Below, in pieces: positions 1 to 7,956 of a DNA stretch of 44,134 nucleotides. Numbering within the stretch: the first letter of the stretch is position 1; every line of letters begins with the position of its first letter. The notes beneath the pieces were generated by a model that worked only from the letters and a program-made list of their open reading frames with translations, had not been told where the DNA came from and did not search any database. The stretch is from a bacterium. Lineage in GTDB: Bacteria > Vulcanimicrobiota > Xenobia > Xenobiales > JADMJV01. The translations under genes were made by a program, and so were the position numbers. The stretch covers positions 1 to 44,134 of the forward strand of contig JASBRJ010000045.1 in NCBI GenBank assembly GCA_030149525.1, read 5' to 3'.

Positions 1-1305
1 CTGTTGGAAACAGAGTTGACTCCTCAGCAGAGAGATTCCGTGGAAATCATGTGCAAAAGCGCCGAGGCCCTGCTGCTGCTGATCAACGATCTTCTCGACT
101 TCTCCAAGGTTGAGTCGGGTGCGGTGCAGCTGGAAGAACGAACCACAGATCTCCGTGAAGTGGTCGACGACCTGGTGGAGTTTCTCGCCGTACAAGCCCA
201 GCAGAAAGAGATAAGTTTTCGCTATTGCATCGATCATCGAGTGCCGCTTCTGGTTGGGATCGATGCCGGCCGTTTGCGTCAGATTCTGATCAATCTTTTG
301 GGTAACGCTATCAAGTTTACCGACATCGGTACGGTCGAAATGATGGTGGAGGTGGAGGCCGGCCATTTGCGGTTCACCGTGTCCGATACGGGCATCGGTA
401 TGAGTGCAGAAGAGTTGGCCCGGGTGTTTGAGCCGTTCGCACAAGCCGACACTTCCAGCGCAAAAGGAGGGACCGGTCTCGGTCTGGCAATCTGTGAGCG
501 ATTAGTAGAACTTATGGGGGGAACCATCAGGGTGAAGAGTGCGGAGGACCAGGGAACCGAATTTTCCGTTCGGCTCCCTTTCACCCCCGTCGAGCAACCT
601 GATGCTGAGCGGGACTTGGTGGGACGCGGCGTGATGATCACTGGCGGTCGGGCGGAAGAGCGACGGCCGCTGCAGGAGATTCTTCACTTCCTCGGGATTG
701 GAGAGCCCGAAACAGAGGTGGAGGTCGAACTTGTTTTTCCCGGCGCGCGCCCCAGATACCCCGATGCCGGTCACATTTTGATGCTCCCCGTTACTCAGGC
801 TTCTCACATCGACCGCGCGGAAATGAAAGATTTCAGCGACGTTTTAACACTACCCCTTCGGCATCGCAGGGTGCAGCAGGTTCTGCGCAAGACGCTTGGT
901 CTGGAAAGGCAGCCCCCCTCCGAGGTGGAGAGCACGCAATTGGTGGTTTCGGTTCTGGTGGCCGAGGACAACGCGGTCAATCAGAAAGTGATTTCCAAGC
1001 TGCTCAAGAAGGTTGGATGTGAATTCGAGATCGCTTCTAACGGGGTGGAGGCGTGTCGAATCGCCGAGACCGAGCTGTTCGACCTTATTCTGATGGACCT
1101 ACAGATGCCTTTGATGGACGGCTTTGAGGCGGCACGCCAGATCCGCGCTGAGGGCCTCAACAGGGAGACCCCCATTATTGCGCTGACCGCCCACGCCACC
1201 GCCGAGCACAAAGAGCGCTGTTTTGACTGCGGTATGAACGATTATGTCACCAAACCTATTCGGCTGGCCAAGCTCCGCGAGGTCGTGAAAAACTGGGCTC
1301 TATAG
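1..1305 (+). CDS. Hybrid sensor histidine kinase (5' partial)
   Basis: The reading frame is open from the first base, so the N-terminus, including the phospho-accepting H-box, lies outside the window. What remains begins in the second helix of a HisKA dimerisation domain. It continues into a HATPase domain with an N-box (NLLGNAIKF, about residues 97-105 counted from the TTG at position 4), a G1 box (DTGIGM, 128-133) and a G2 box (GGTGLGLAI, 155-163). Residues about 205-300 look like a shrunken, degenerate receiver. Residues about 315-433 are a complete receiver with acidic pair E321/D322, phospho-acceptor D365 and K417. The family autophosphorylates and passes phosphate to its own receiver. 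The sensor input is not visible. The stop overlaps the stop of the convergent small gene by six bases. Confidence 0.93.
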   Translation: MLETELTPQQRDSVEIMCKSAEALLLLINDLLDFSKVESGAVQLEERTTDLREVVDDLVEFLAVQAQQKEISFRYCIDHRVPLLVGIDAGRLRQILINLLGNAIKFTDIGTVEMMVEVEAGHLRFTVSDTGIGMSAEELARVFEPFAQADTSSAKGGTGLGLAICERLVELMGGTIRVKSAEDQGTEFSVRLPFTPVEQPDAERDLVGRGVMITGGRAEERRPLQEILHFLGIGEPETEVEVELVFPGARPRYPDAGHILMLPVTQASHIDRAEMKDFSDVLTLPLRHRRVQQVLRKTLGLERQPPSEVESTQLVVSVLVAEDNAVNQKVISKLLKKVGCEFEIASNGVEACRIAETELFDLILMDLQMPLMDGFEAARQIRAEGLNRETPIIALTAHATAEHKERCFDCGMNDYVTKPIRLAKLREVVKNWAL

Positions 1306-1527
1306 AGCTTCAACCGCCGAGACGTTGAGGATTTTTCCGCCCGCTTCCACCGTGCTCTCGACGGTCCCGGAGACTTTCACTTTCTTCTGCACGAATTTGT
1401 TCAGGTCCACATCGCCGTCGGCCTGAAGGATGACGATTGTTTCGCCGCCGTCATCAACGAGTTGATGACTTCCCTGCATAAAAATCGACATTCCCATGGG
1501 CTCAATCTTACCGGTAAAACTTTCCAT
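1300..1527 (-). CDS. Small OB-fold-like protein, unknown function
   Basis: A 75-residue cytoplasmic protein with no signal peptide or membrane segment. The alternating pattern (FTGKIEPMGMSIFM, GETIVILQAD, KKVKVSGTVES, KILNVSAVEAL) suggests a small five-stranded barrel of the OB type, as in small bacterial proteins that contain a strand followed by KVxGxV. No catalytic residues are evident. A good ribosome binding site (AGGAG about 8 bases before the ATG) supports both gene and start. It converges on the hybrid kinase with overlapping stops and is divergent from the carboxypeptidase gene, so it is probably a single-gene transcript starting in the 1528-1689 spacer. I do not recognise a named family with certainty. 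Confidence 0.75.
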   Translation of the reverse strand: MESFTGKIEPMGMSIFMQGSHQLVDDGGETIVILQADGDVDLNKFVQKKVKVSGTVESTVEAGGKILNVSAVEAL

Positions 1528-1689
1528 TTTTCAATCTCCTGTGTTGCTTCTGCACGCTCTTTCAGAGTTTTGAAACAACGCTCCTGCGTAGGCGGTTTCG
1601 CAGCCGGGGCAAGAAACAGATCCAACAAGTCCACAAGCGGTTTACATGTTTCTAACAAGCGCCGGATTTTTAAGGATTATTTTAGCTTT

Positions 1690-2928
1690 ATGAATATTGT
1701 GACACACCATCAATGCGGCTGCGGAATTGAACATAGAATTCAAAAGGATGTCTTTAAATCTAAGGACCCAAATAAAAAAGAGTTCGAGCAATATAAGGTC
1801 AAACTTGGGGACAGATACACGCCGGTCATGGACGAGTATCACGCCATGGCTGCGGCTATGGACGAGAATAACAACGGGATTATCTCTTCCGACGAGATCT
1901 TGCCGCCCGTTTCCAAGATCGGACACGCCGAAGTGGATCAACCCGATTTCACTTTCAGCTTTAAGCACAAGCTGGCCGGATGGTCTAACCCCTGGGCCGA
2001 CCACTACCCCAGTGCCGCCCAGATCCACCAGAACATGGACAAGTTGAGCGAGCAGCATCCAGGCTTGATCCACAAGACCGTTCTCGGCACCTCGGCCGAA
2101 GGCCGGCCGCTCATCGCCTATCGAGTGGGCAAGGGTCAAGAAGGAGAGAAGCCTGGAGTTCTCGTGGTGGGCGGCCAACACGCTCGAGAGTGGGCCGGAA
2201 ATGGTGCCGTCACCGAGGCCGTGGAAAAACTTTTGGACGGTTACGGAAAAGATCCCGAGATGACCGAGAAGGTCGACGGGTTGGAAATGTGGTTCGTGCC
2301 CATGGCCAACCCCGACGGATACGAATACTCTCGTAACGCCGATCCGGATTGGCGGAAGAACCGCTCCCATCACGACGGATACGAGGGCGTCGGAACAGAC
2401 CTCAACCGAAACTATCGAGCCGACTATCGTTTTCACGGGGATGTGCCCAAGCGAGTGAACGATGATGCGGGTGCCTCCGACGACCCCAACAAGCTGACCT
2501 TCCGTGGTCCTCACGCTCTCTCTGAGAGAGAGAGTCAGACTCTGACAAATTTCATGGACACACGACCCAACCTCAAGGGAGTCTTGGATGTTCACGGCTT
2601 CGGCCGTATGATTCTCTGGCCGGGAGTAGAGGACAAAGACCGTGATGCCAAGTATCGAGCCGTGGCAGACAAGATCAACGCCGCCCTCGACGATCACAAG
2701 TACACGCCTCTGGCCATACCGGAATTGTACCCTACCACGGGCGATATGAGTGCTTACGGAGAGAAGTTGGGACTTCTGAGTATGGGGCTTGAGATAGGAA
2801 CGTCTTTTCAGCCTCATCCCGATAAAATTGACGACATTACAAACCGTGGCTCTAACGCGATTATCGCCTATCTCGATCAGGTGGCAGAAGACAACCTTCC
2901 CCCCGAGCAACTGGCCAACATCGTTTAG
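1690..2928 (+). CDS. M14-family zinc carboxypeptidase with N-terminal EF-hand
   Basis: 412 residues from the ATG at 1690; the open frame extends further upstream but overlaps the divergent gene and does not look coding. An EF-hand-like loop lies at residues 58-69 (D58, N60, N62, G63, E69). The carboxypeptidase A fold follows, with zinc ligands H164 and E167 in GGQHAREW and H302 in LDVHGF, substrate-binding N239/R240 in DLNRN, the NPDGYEYS and WRKNR motifs, and catalytic E368 in LEIGTS. The family removes C-terminal residues from peptides. No signal peptide or propeptide is evident, unlike most secreted M14 enzymes, although a Cys-containing N-terminus (CGCG, 9-12 region) is present. The ribosome binding site is weak. 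Activity is well supported by motifs; substrate and location are not known. Confidence 0.9.
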   Translation: MNIVTHHQCGCGIEHRIQKDVFKSKDPNKKEFEQYKVKLGDRYTPVMDEYHAMAAAMDENNNGIISSDEILPPVSKIGHAEVDQPDFTFSFKHKLAGWSNPWADHYPSAAQIHQNMDKLSEQHPGLIHKTVLGTSAEGRPLIAYRVGKGQEGEKPGVLVVGGQHAREWAGNGAVTEAVEKLLDGYGKDPEMTEKVDGLEMWFVPMANPDGYEYSRNADPDWRKNRSHHDGYEGVGTDLNRNYRADYRFHGDVPKRVNDDAGASDDPNKLTFRGPHALSERESQTLTNFMDTRPNLKGVLDVHGFGRMILWPGVEDKDRDAKYRAVADKINAALDDHKYTPLAIPELYPTTGDMSAYGEKLGLLSMGLEIGTSFQPHPDKIDDITNRGSNAIIAYLDQVAEDNLPPEQLANIV

Positions 2929-2936
2929 AGGCGGTC

Positions 2937-2952
2937 AGGAGCAAGGCCCATA
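2937..2952 (+). promoter_or_regulatory. Strong Shine-Dalgarno followed by ATA (possible start of the ABC gene)
   Basis: AGGAG at 2937-2941 is followed after 8 bases by ATA at 2950. ATA opens a frame that runs without a stop into the ABC transporter and adds 27 residues that read like a normal N-terminus (TPPPDKPKHRLTLSEFFKV and onward). The first ATG at 3031 has no comparable ribosome binding site. This suggests either a rare AUA start or an ATG changed to ATA in this genome or assembly. Confidence 0.5.
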
Positions 2953-3030
2953 ACACCGCCACCCGACAAACCGAAGCACCGACTCACTCTGTCCGAGTTT
3001 TTCAAAGTTTTCGGATACAGTAAGCAGGCT

Positions 3031-4782
3031 ATGAAGCTGGTCTGGGACACGAGTCCCAGTCTGGCTTTTTGGTTTTGTTTCCTAACCCTATTTGCCGGTG
3101 CTCTGCCGGGCGCTGTTGCCTATGTTTCTAAACTGCTGGTAGACGCGGTGTTAAAGGCCTCTCAGGGCCAGGACCCCGCTCTCAATGAATACGCCTTTCA
3201 GGTCGTTGCTCTGGAGCTCATCCTGGTAGTGACTGTGGCAGCTTTCCAGAGGGGTCTTTCCACCTGCGGCGATCTTTTGCGAGCGCTCTTGAGTCAAAGA
3301 GTCAACCAGATGATTCTGGAGAAAGCGCTGACTCTGAGTCTTTCCCACTTTGAAGATGCCAAGACCTACGATAAGCTCAGTCAGGCTCGTCGGAGGGCGT
3401 CTTCTAAGCCTTTATCGCTGGTGCAGCGAACCTTCGGTCTGCTCCAGAACTGTATCAGCCTGCTCACTTACGGTGCCCTTCTTTTGAATTTCAGTCCATG
3501 GGCTGTGGTGCTGCTTCTGGTGGCGGGGTTGCCCTCTTTCGCGGTGGAGGCGGCCTTCTCCGGAGAGGCTTTCCGACTTTTTAAATGGCAGTCTCAGGAA
3601 ACCCGCCAGCGAGCATACCTGGAGATGCTCATGGCGCGGGAAGACTACGTCAAAGAGGTCAAACTGTTCAATCTCGGCCCCTTACTGCTGGAGAGATTTA
3701 ACGAAATTTTCCACCGTCTTTACCAGCAGGATCGCAATCTCACCCTGCGCCGTTCGGGGTGGGGGTTCGTTCTTGGTCTGTTCAGTACGGTAGGGCTCTA
3801 CGGCGCTTACCTCTGGGTGGTCTATGAGGCGGTTCACAGTCGCATCACCCTGGGTGATATGACCATGTATCTGCTCGTTTTTAAACAGGGTCAAGCGGCT
3901 GTCACCGCTTCCCTCTCCGCCATCGGCCTCATGTACGAGGACAATCTCTATGTCTCTAATCTGTACGAGTTTCTTGAGGAGCCGGTGGATGCGGTCAAAG
4001 GAAGCGCCACCGAGGGGAGTCGGCCCGGCGACGGCGTGAGATTCGTTGGGGTGCGGTTTCAATATCCGGGAGCCAAAGGTTGGGCCCTAGACGGGGTGGA
4101 CCTCCATTTGAAGCCTGGAGAAAAGCTGGCTTTAGTCGGAGAGAACGGTTCCGGCAAGACCACGTTGATCAAGCTCTTGACTCGGCTTTACGAACCGACA
4201 GAAGGGAAGGTCTTGCTCGACGGCACCCCCCTTGAGGAATGGGATATCACTACGCTCCGTCGCCGAGTGGGGGTCATTTTTCAAGACTTTGTGCGTTATC
4301 AGTTTCTAGTTGGTGAAAATATCGGAGTCGGCGATGTGGACAATTTTGAATCGGAAGAAAAGTGGAAGTCGGCAGCTAAGAAAGGTCTTTCCCACGAATT
4401 CATTCCCGAACTTCCCGAGGGCTATCAGACCCAGTTAGGGCGCTGGTTTAAAGACGGGCGAGAGCTCTCGGGGGGGCAATGGCAGAAAGTGGCTCTTTCA
4501 CGTGCCTTTATGAGAGATCAGTCGGATATCGTTGTTCTGGATGAACCCACCTCAGCCATCGATGCGGAAGCGGAGACCAAGATTTTCGAGTACTTCCGTG
4601 AGGCTACCGCTGAGCAGATGGCGATTCTCATCTCTCACCGATTCTCCACCGTGAGAATGGCCGACACCATCGTGGTGCTTCAAGGGGGAAAGATCATCGA
4701 AAAAGGAAGTCATGAGGAGCTGGTGGAGCTGGGCGGTCGATATGCCGAACTGTTCGAGATGCAGGCCAAGGGATACCGCTAG
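3031..4782 (+). CDS. ABC transporter, fused permease and ATPase
   Basis: 583 residues from the first ATG, probably 610 if translation begins at the ATA at 2950. The N-terminal half (about 10-300) is a six-helix exporter-type membrane domain. The C-terminal half is an ATPase with Walker A GENGSGKTT (370-378), signature LSGGQ (479-483) and Walker B VVLDEP (501-506), followed by a switch His in ISHR. This half-transporter architecture normally works as a dimer that exports a lipid, peptide or drug; nothing here shows the substrate. The segment upstream of 3031 stays in frame back to the carboxypeptidase stop at 2928 and contains a plausible LSEFF-type elbow helix. The gene ends in a CTAG that also holds the stop of batE on the other strand. 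Confidence 0.93.
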   Translation: MKLVWDTSPSLAFWFCFLTLFAGALPGAVAYVSKLLVDAVLKASQGQDPALNEYAFQVVALELILVVTVAAFQRGLSTCGDLLRALLSQRVNQMILEKALTLSLSHFEDAKTYDKLSQARRRASSKPLSLVQRTFGLLQNCISLLTYGALLLNFSPWAVVLLLVAGLPSFAVEAAFSGEAFRLFKWQSQETRQRAYLEMLMAREDYVKEVKLFNLGPLLLERFNEIFHRLYQQDRNLTLRRSGWGFVLGLFSTVGLYGAYLWVVYEAVHSRITLGDMTMYLLVFKQGQAAVTASLSAIGLMYEDNLYVSNLYEFLEEPVDAVKGSATEGSRPGDGVRFVGVRFQYPGAKGWALDGVDLHLKPGEKLALVGENGSGKTTLIKLLTRLYEPTEGKVLLDGTPLEEWDITTLRRRVGVIFQDFVRYQFLVGENIGVGDVDNFESEEKWKSAAKKGLSHEFIPELPEGYQTQLGRWFKDGRELSGGQWQKVALSRAFMRDQSDIVVLDEPTSAIDAEAETKIFEYFREATAEQMAILISHRFSTVRMADTIVVLQGGKIIEKGSHEELVELGGRYAELFEMQAKGYR

Positions 4783-5504
4783 AAAACCTGCCCGGTCACC
4801 GGCACCAGTTCCGCATTTCTTACCCAACCGGTTTTCCCGTCGCCCAGGCGAATTTCTACAAAATGGCGTTGCTTGTCCATCACTTCCACCAGCCCGCCTT
4901 GATGGAGAGCCATACCGTTAGCCTCGGACGTCGGATCGGGCAAGATTCTTGCACTAGAACTCACGATGACGGCCCGCTGAGACGGTGGATTAAGAAGGAA
5001 AAAGAGGCCTCCCACGGCTATCAGGGTGCCGCTGAGTAAGCCCAGGTGGGTTCGGCGAATGCGGACGCCGGTCAAGCGGCGTCGCAAGCCTAGGGCCAAA
5101 AGGGCCAGAGAGGGCAGTAGGAGCAAGAGTTGGGCTTCCCGCTCAGTCCACCAGGGGGTTCCCATAACATCGATTTCAGAAAGATCGGGACTGAGTTTTT
5201 CTTTCACCTCTCGAAGGCGGCGGCGTGCGGCTAAATCTCTTGGAGCATACGTGAGGGCCTTCTCCAGGTAGGCTCGCGCGAAAGCGTTCTTTCCCTGATT
5301 GCGGTAGGCCAGGCCGAGATTGTAGTAGAGGCCGAACGAAGACTCCCCGCGCGTCTCCAACTCTTTTGCCAGGGTAACGGCATAGGAGTCGTCTTTTTTT
5401 CTCACCGCCTCTACCAGTTCCGAATAGTTGCTCTGGGCTGTGCATCCCAGGGCCAAGGTGAGCAAAAGAAAGAGAAGCAGTGAGAGCTTTGTCGGGTTTC
5501 TCAT
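4779..5504 (-). CDS. batE: BatE-like lipoprotein with TPR and SH3 domains
   Basis: 241 residues. A lipoprotein signal peptide ends in LALGC (Cys near residue 21). A TPR-like helical repeat follows (about 30-105), including the YNLGLAYRNQGK motif typical of TPRs. Two membrane segments lie near 125-145 and 155-175, and a C-terminal bacterial SH3-type domain contains GKTGWV near residue 228. This order matches BatE of the Bacteroides aerotolerance (Bat) operons. It is the last gene of the operon and its ATG overlaps the batD stop by four bases. The family acts at the cell envelope with the VWA proteins BatA and BatB; the molecular role is not settled. Confidence 0.8.
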   Translation of the reverse strand: MRNPTKLSLLLFLLLTLALGCTAQSNYSELVEAVRKKDDSYAVTLAKELETRGESSFGLYYNLGLAYRNQGKNAFARAYLEKALTYAPRDLAARRRLREVKEKLSPDLSEIDVMGTPWWTEREAQLLLLLPSLALLALGLRRRLTGVRIRRTHLGLLSGTLIAVGGLFFLLNPPSQRAVIVSSSARILPDPTSEANGMALHQGGLVEVMDKQRHFVEIRLGDGKTGWVRNAELVPVTGQVF

Positions 5505-7165
5505 TTTGAAGCTTCCTTCCTGAGGGCGATGAATTCGCTTAAGAGTTGCTCAAAATTTTCGCTGCCGCTGGTGGGCCGATATCTTTGGGCGGAGACTTTT
5601 CGCCGGAGTTCCTCGTATCTTTCGATCCGTTGGGGGGTCCAGTTTTGTCCCTCGAGATGGACCGAGCGGCTTATAGAGTCATGACCTGGAGCCAGCGTCA
5701 CCAGCGCTTTCTCCAACTGAGCCATATCCTTGGGTTTGCCGAGTTGACTCCAGGCGGGAAGCCGCAGCCCTTTTCCTCCATCGCCCCCTGAGAGCGACAA
5801 CACGACTCCCATGATGCCGATCAGAAAACAACCCATAAAAAAGGAATCGGAGATGTGGCTCGACACCGGTACCATCGGTCCTGGGTTCTCCATGGGCTTC
5901 TCGCTCTCACTGTTTTTGAGCGTCTTGCCGGCTTCCGCTTCGTCGGCCGGAGCTTCACCAGGGCTGACCTGAAGTTCAATGGGGGGCGCCTTGACCACCT
6001 CATAACGCTCCACCGAGGGGCGAAAGTAAGCTAGTGCAATATCGTCGAGTTTATAACTGCCAGGTTGCTTCAGTTTAAGGCGAAACACGTAGGTTCGTTG
6101 ACTTTTCACCTGGCCTGAACGGATTTCCGTCGAGGTGTCGCCGTCGGTTTGCCGTTTGCTGAGCCCCTCCCAGTCAGGCAAGTAGGGGTAAGGCACAAGT
6201 CCAAGGTGGCCGTCACCCTCCACATCCACTTTCAACTCCACGGTTTGACCCGCCTGGGCCTGATTGCGGTTAAGGTGTGCTTTGATTTGGAATTCCTCGC
6301 CCACTGCGCCGGTGAAGCTCACCGGTTGGCCCTCGGTCGGTAAAGGCAGGACTTCCACCACTTTGGGCTGAGTAGATAGCCTCTGCGAGCGACCGAAGAA
6401 TCCGCCGAAGTTGAGTTCGACTTCCGAGGGAGGAAAGGTATACTCGCCCTCGGTGAGAGGGAAAAAAGCCGTTTTCGCTTCTGTGACAGCGTAGTTACGA
6501 CCGTCTCTTTGAGTTTGGCTACTATTTTGCTCGTTGAACGGCAGGGCCAGAAAGCCGGTTGGGCTGATGGGGTTGTAGCGAGGATCACGAAACAGCCGAA
6601 CTGCCGCCAAAAGGCGGAGAGTGTAGACGGTCGCCTGGTGCTTATAGACTCTCTTCGGTTCAAGATCCGCTTCCAGTAAAACATCCTCTCCCCGCGGAGA
6701 TTGACTCAGCCGGGGCTGGCTTGGATTGGGGAAGACCGGGTTAGACCAAGGGTTCGTTTGAGGCTGAGGATTGGACCCTAGACCGTCGGTGACTTCCAGG
6801 CGCTGGGTGAGGGTCGTGTAGTCGACTCCGTTCACCGTCACCGTCACCCCGTCGATGACGTAGCGACCCTTCTTCAAAGGGGTGATCAAAAAATTGAATT
6901 TGGAGCTTGTCTGACTGACTCCATTGATACTGGTCATGGAGATTTCGCGACCGATAGGCTGTATTTGCAGACCGAAATCGGGTCTGGCGGCGGGCGTGGG
7001 CACGTCGAGGACGTCACTTGCCCCGTTGATAGAAATGGAGAGAACAGCGGATTCGCCCATGCCGATGCTCTGATGAGAGAGCTGGGCCGTGACCTTATCG
7101 TCTCCGGTCTGGGCGGTGGCCAGGGCGGCTAGGAAAAGGAAAAGAAGAATAAGGCGCTCTACCAT
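5501..7165 (-). CDS. batD: BatD-like membrane-anchored beta-domain protein
   Basis: 554 residues starting with a signal peptide (MVERLILLFLFLAALATAQ). The long exported region has repeated beta domains with the BatD-type opening (QLSHQSIGMGESAVLSISI). A single transmembrane segment lies near residues 445-465, followed by a cytoplasmic tail of about 90 residues. Length and layout fit the BatD/oxygen-tolerance family. The ATG lies 7 bases inside the end of batC, so translation is probably coupled. It lies between batC and batE, and is expected to contribute the periplasmic part of the Bat complex. No enzymatic motif is seen. Confidence 0.85.
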   Translation of the reverse strand: MVERLILLFLFLAALATAQTGDDKVTAQLSHQSIGMGESAVLSISINGASDVLDVPTPAARPDFGLQIQPIGREISMTSINGVSQTSSKFNFLITPLKKGRYVIDGVTVTVNGVDYTTLTQRLEVTDGLGSNPQPQTNPWSNPVFPNPSQPRLSQSPRGEDVLLEADLEPKRVYKHQATVYTLRLLAAVRLFRDPRYNPISPTGFLALPFNEQNSSQTQRDGRNYAVTEAKTAFFPLTEGEYTFPPSEVELNFGGFFGRSQRLSTQPKVVEVLPLPTEGQPVSFTGAVGEEFQIKAHLNRNQAQAGQTVELKVDVEGDGHLGLVPYPYLPDWEGLSKRQTDGDTSTEIRSGQVKSQRTYVFRLKLKQPGSYKLDDIALAYFRPSVERYEVVKAPPIELQVSPGEAPADEAEAGKTLKNSESEKPMENPGPMVPVSSHISDSFFMGCFLIGIMGVVLSLSGGDGGKGLRLPAWSQLGKPKDMAQLEKALVTLAPGHDSISRSVHLEGQNWTPQRIERYEELRRKVSAQRYRPTSGSENFEQLLSEFIALRKEASK

Positions 7166-7956
7166 GTCTTGCCCTCCACAGGGGGAGCCTGAGCTCGCAC
7201 TCTCACGGGCGGGCGTCCGTCTTTCTCTTGTTGTCGGAAGTATTCCAGCAGACGCTGGCGCTCGGCGGCTTCACGGGCTTTCTTTTTCTCCGCTTCCGTC
7301 ATCTCCGGTTGACCGTTTTTCTGCTCTTTTTCTTGCTCTTTTGGCTGAGACTTTTGCTGATCGTCTTTTTGATTCTGTTTCTCTTGCTGATTCTTCTTCT
7401 GGTCTTTGCCCTTATTCTGGTCCTTGTCTTGGTTCTTGTCCTGGTCCTGATCTTGATCCTTATTTTGATTTTGGTCTTTGTTCTGTTGCTGATCCTTGTT
7501 CTTGTCTTGCTGTTGTTGCTGCTTCTGTTTTTCCAGGATCACTTCGATGTTGTGGCGGGCGTCGTCGTCATCTGGATCGGAGAGAAGCGCCTGTTGATAG
7601 GCTTTCTTCGCCTCTTCGAGTTTCTCAAGTTTGAAGTAGGAGTTGCCCTGATTGTAAAGCGCTTTGGCCTTCAGGGCTCGATTGTCCTGAACTTTGGCCG
7701 CCGATTGAAAGAGGGGGAGAGCATCCTGATATTTCTCTTGGTTGTAGAGACTGAGGCCGAGATTGTAATCCACCTGAGACTGTTGCTGGGATGGAAGTTT
7801 TTGAGCCTTAAGTTTGCGCAGTATAGACTCTGTTTTGGCCCAGTTGGCTTCTTCAGCGGCCTTCATTATGGCGCCGGCGTCCCACGGTGGGATAGCGAGC
7901 GCGCCTTGGGCCGCTGTAAGAATCATCACCAGTATGAGAAGCAGTCGAGTTCTCAT
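7159..7956 (-). CDS. batC: BatC-like TPR protein with Gln/Lys/Asp/Asn-rich tail
   Basis: 265 residues with a signal peptide (about 1-21). Two to three TPR units follow (about 28-135; VDYNLGLSLYNQEKYQDAL and KALYNQGNSYFKLEKLEEA). A low-complexity region at about 143-215 is built almost only of Q, K, D, N and E, and a short charged tail follows. BatC proteins of other phyla also pair TPRs with a charged linker, but this tract is long. The matching DNA (about 7312-7530) is a quasi-repeat that may be unstable in length between strains. The start overlaps the batB stop (ATGA). Confidence 0.85.
   Translation of the reverse strand: MRTRLLLILVMILTAAQGALAIPPWDAGAIMKAAEEANWAKTESILRKLKAQKLPSQQQSQVDYNLGLSLYNQEKYQDALPLFQSAAKVQDNRALKAKALYNQGNSYFKLEKLEEAKKAYQQALLSDPDDDDARHNIEVILEKQKQQQQQDKNKDQQQNKDQNQNKDQDQDQDKNQDKDQNKGKDQKKNQQEKQNQKDDQQKSQPKEQEKEQKNGQPEMTEAEKKKAREAAERQRLLEYFRQQEKDGRPPVRVRAQAPPVEGKTW

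Noticed and set aside
1642-2910. Long open frame (422 codons) on the minus strand opposite the carboxypeptidase gene
   Set aside because: Shadow of a strongly coding plus-strand gene with complete zinc and catalytic motifs; no ribosome site or domain.
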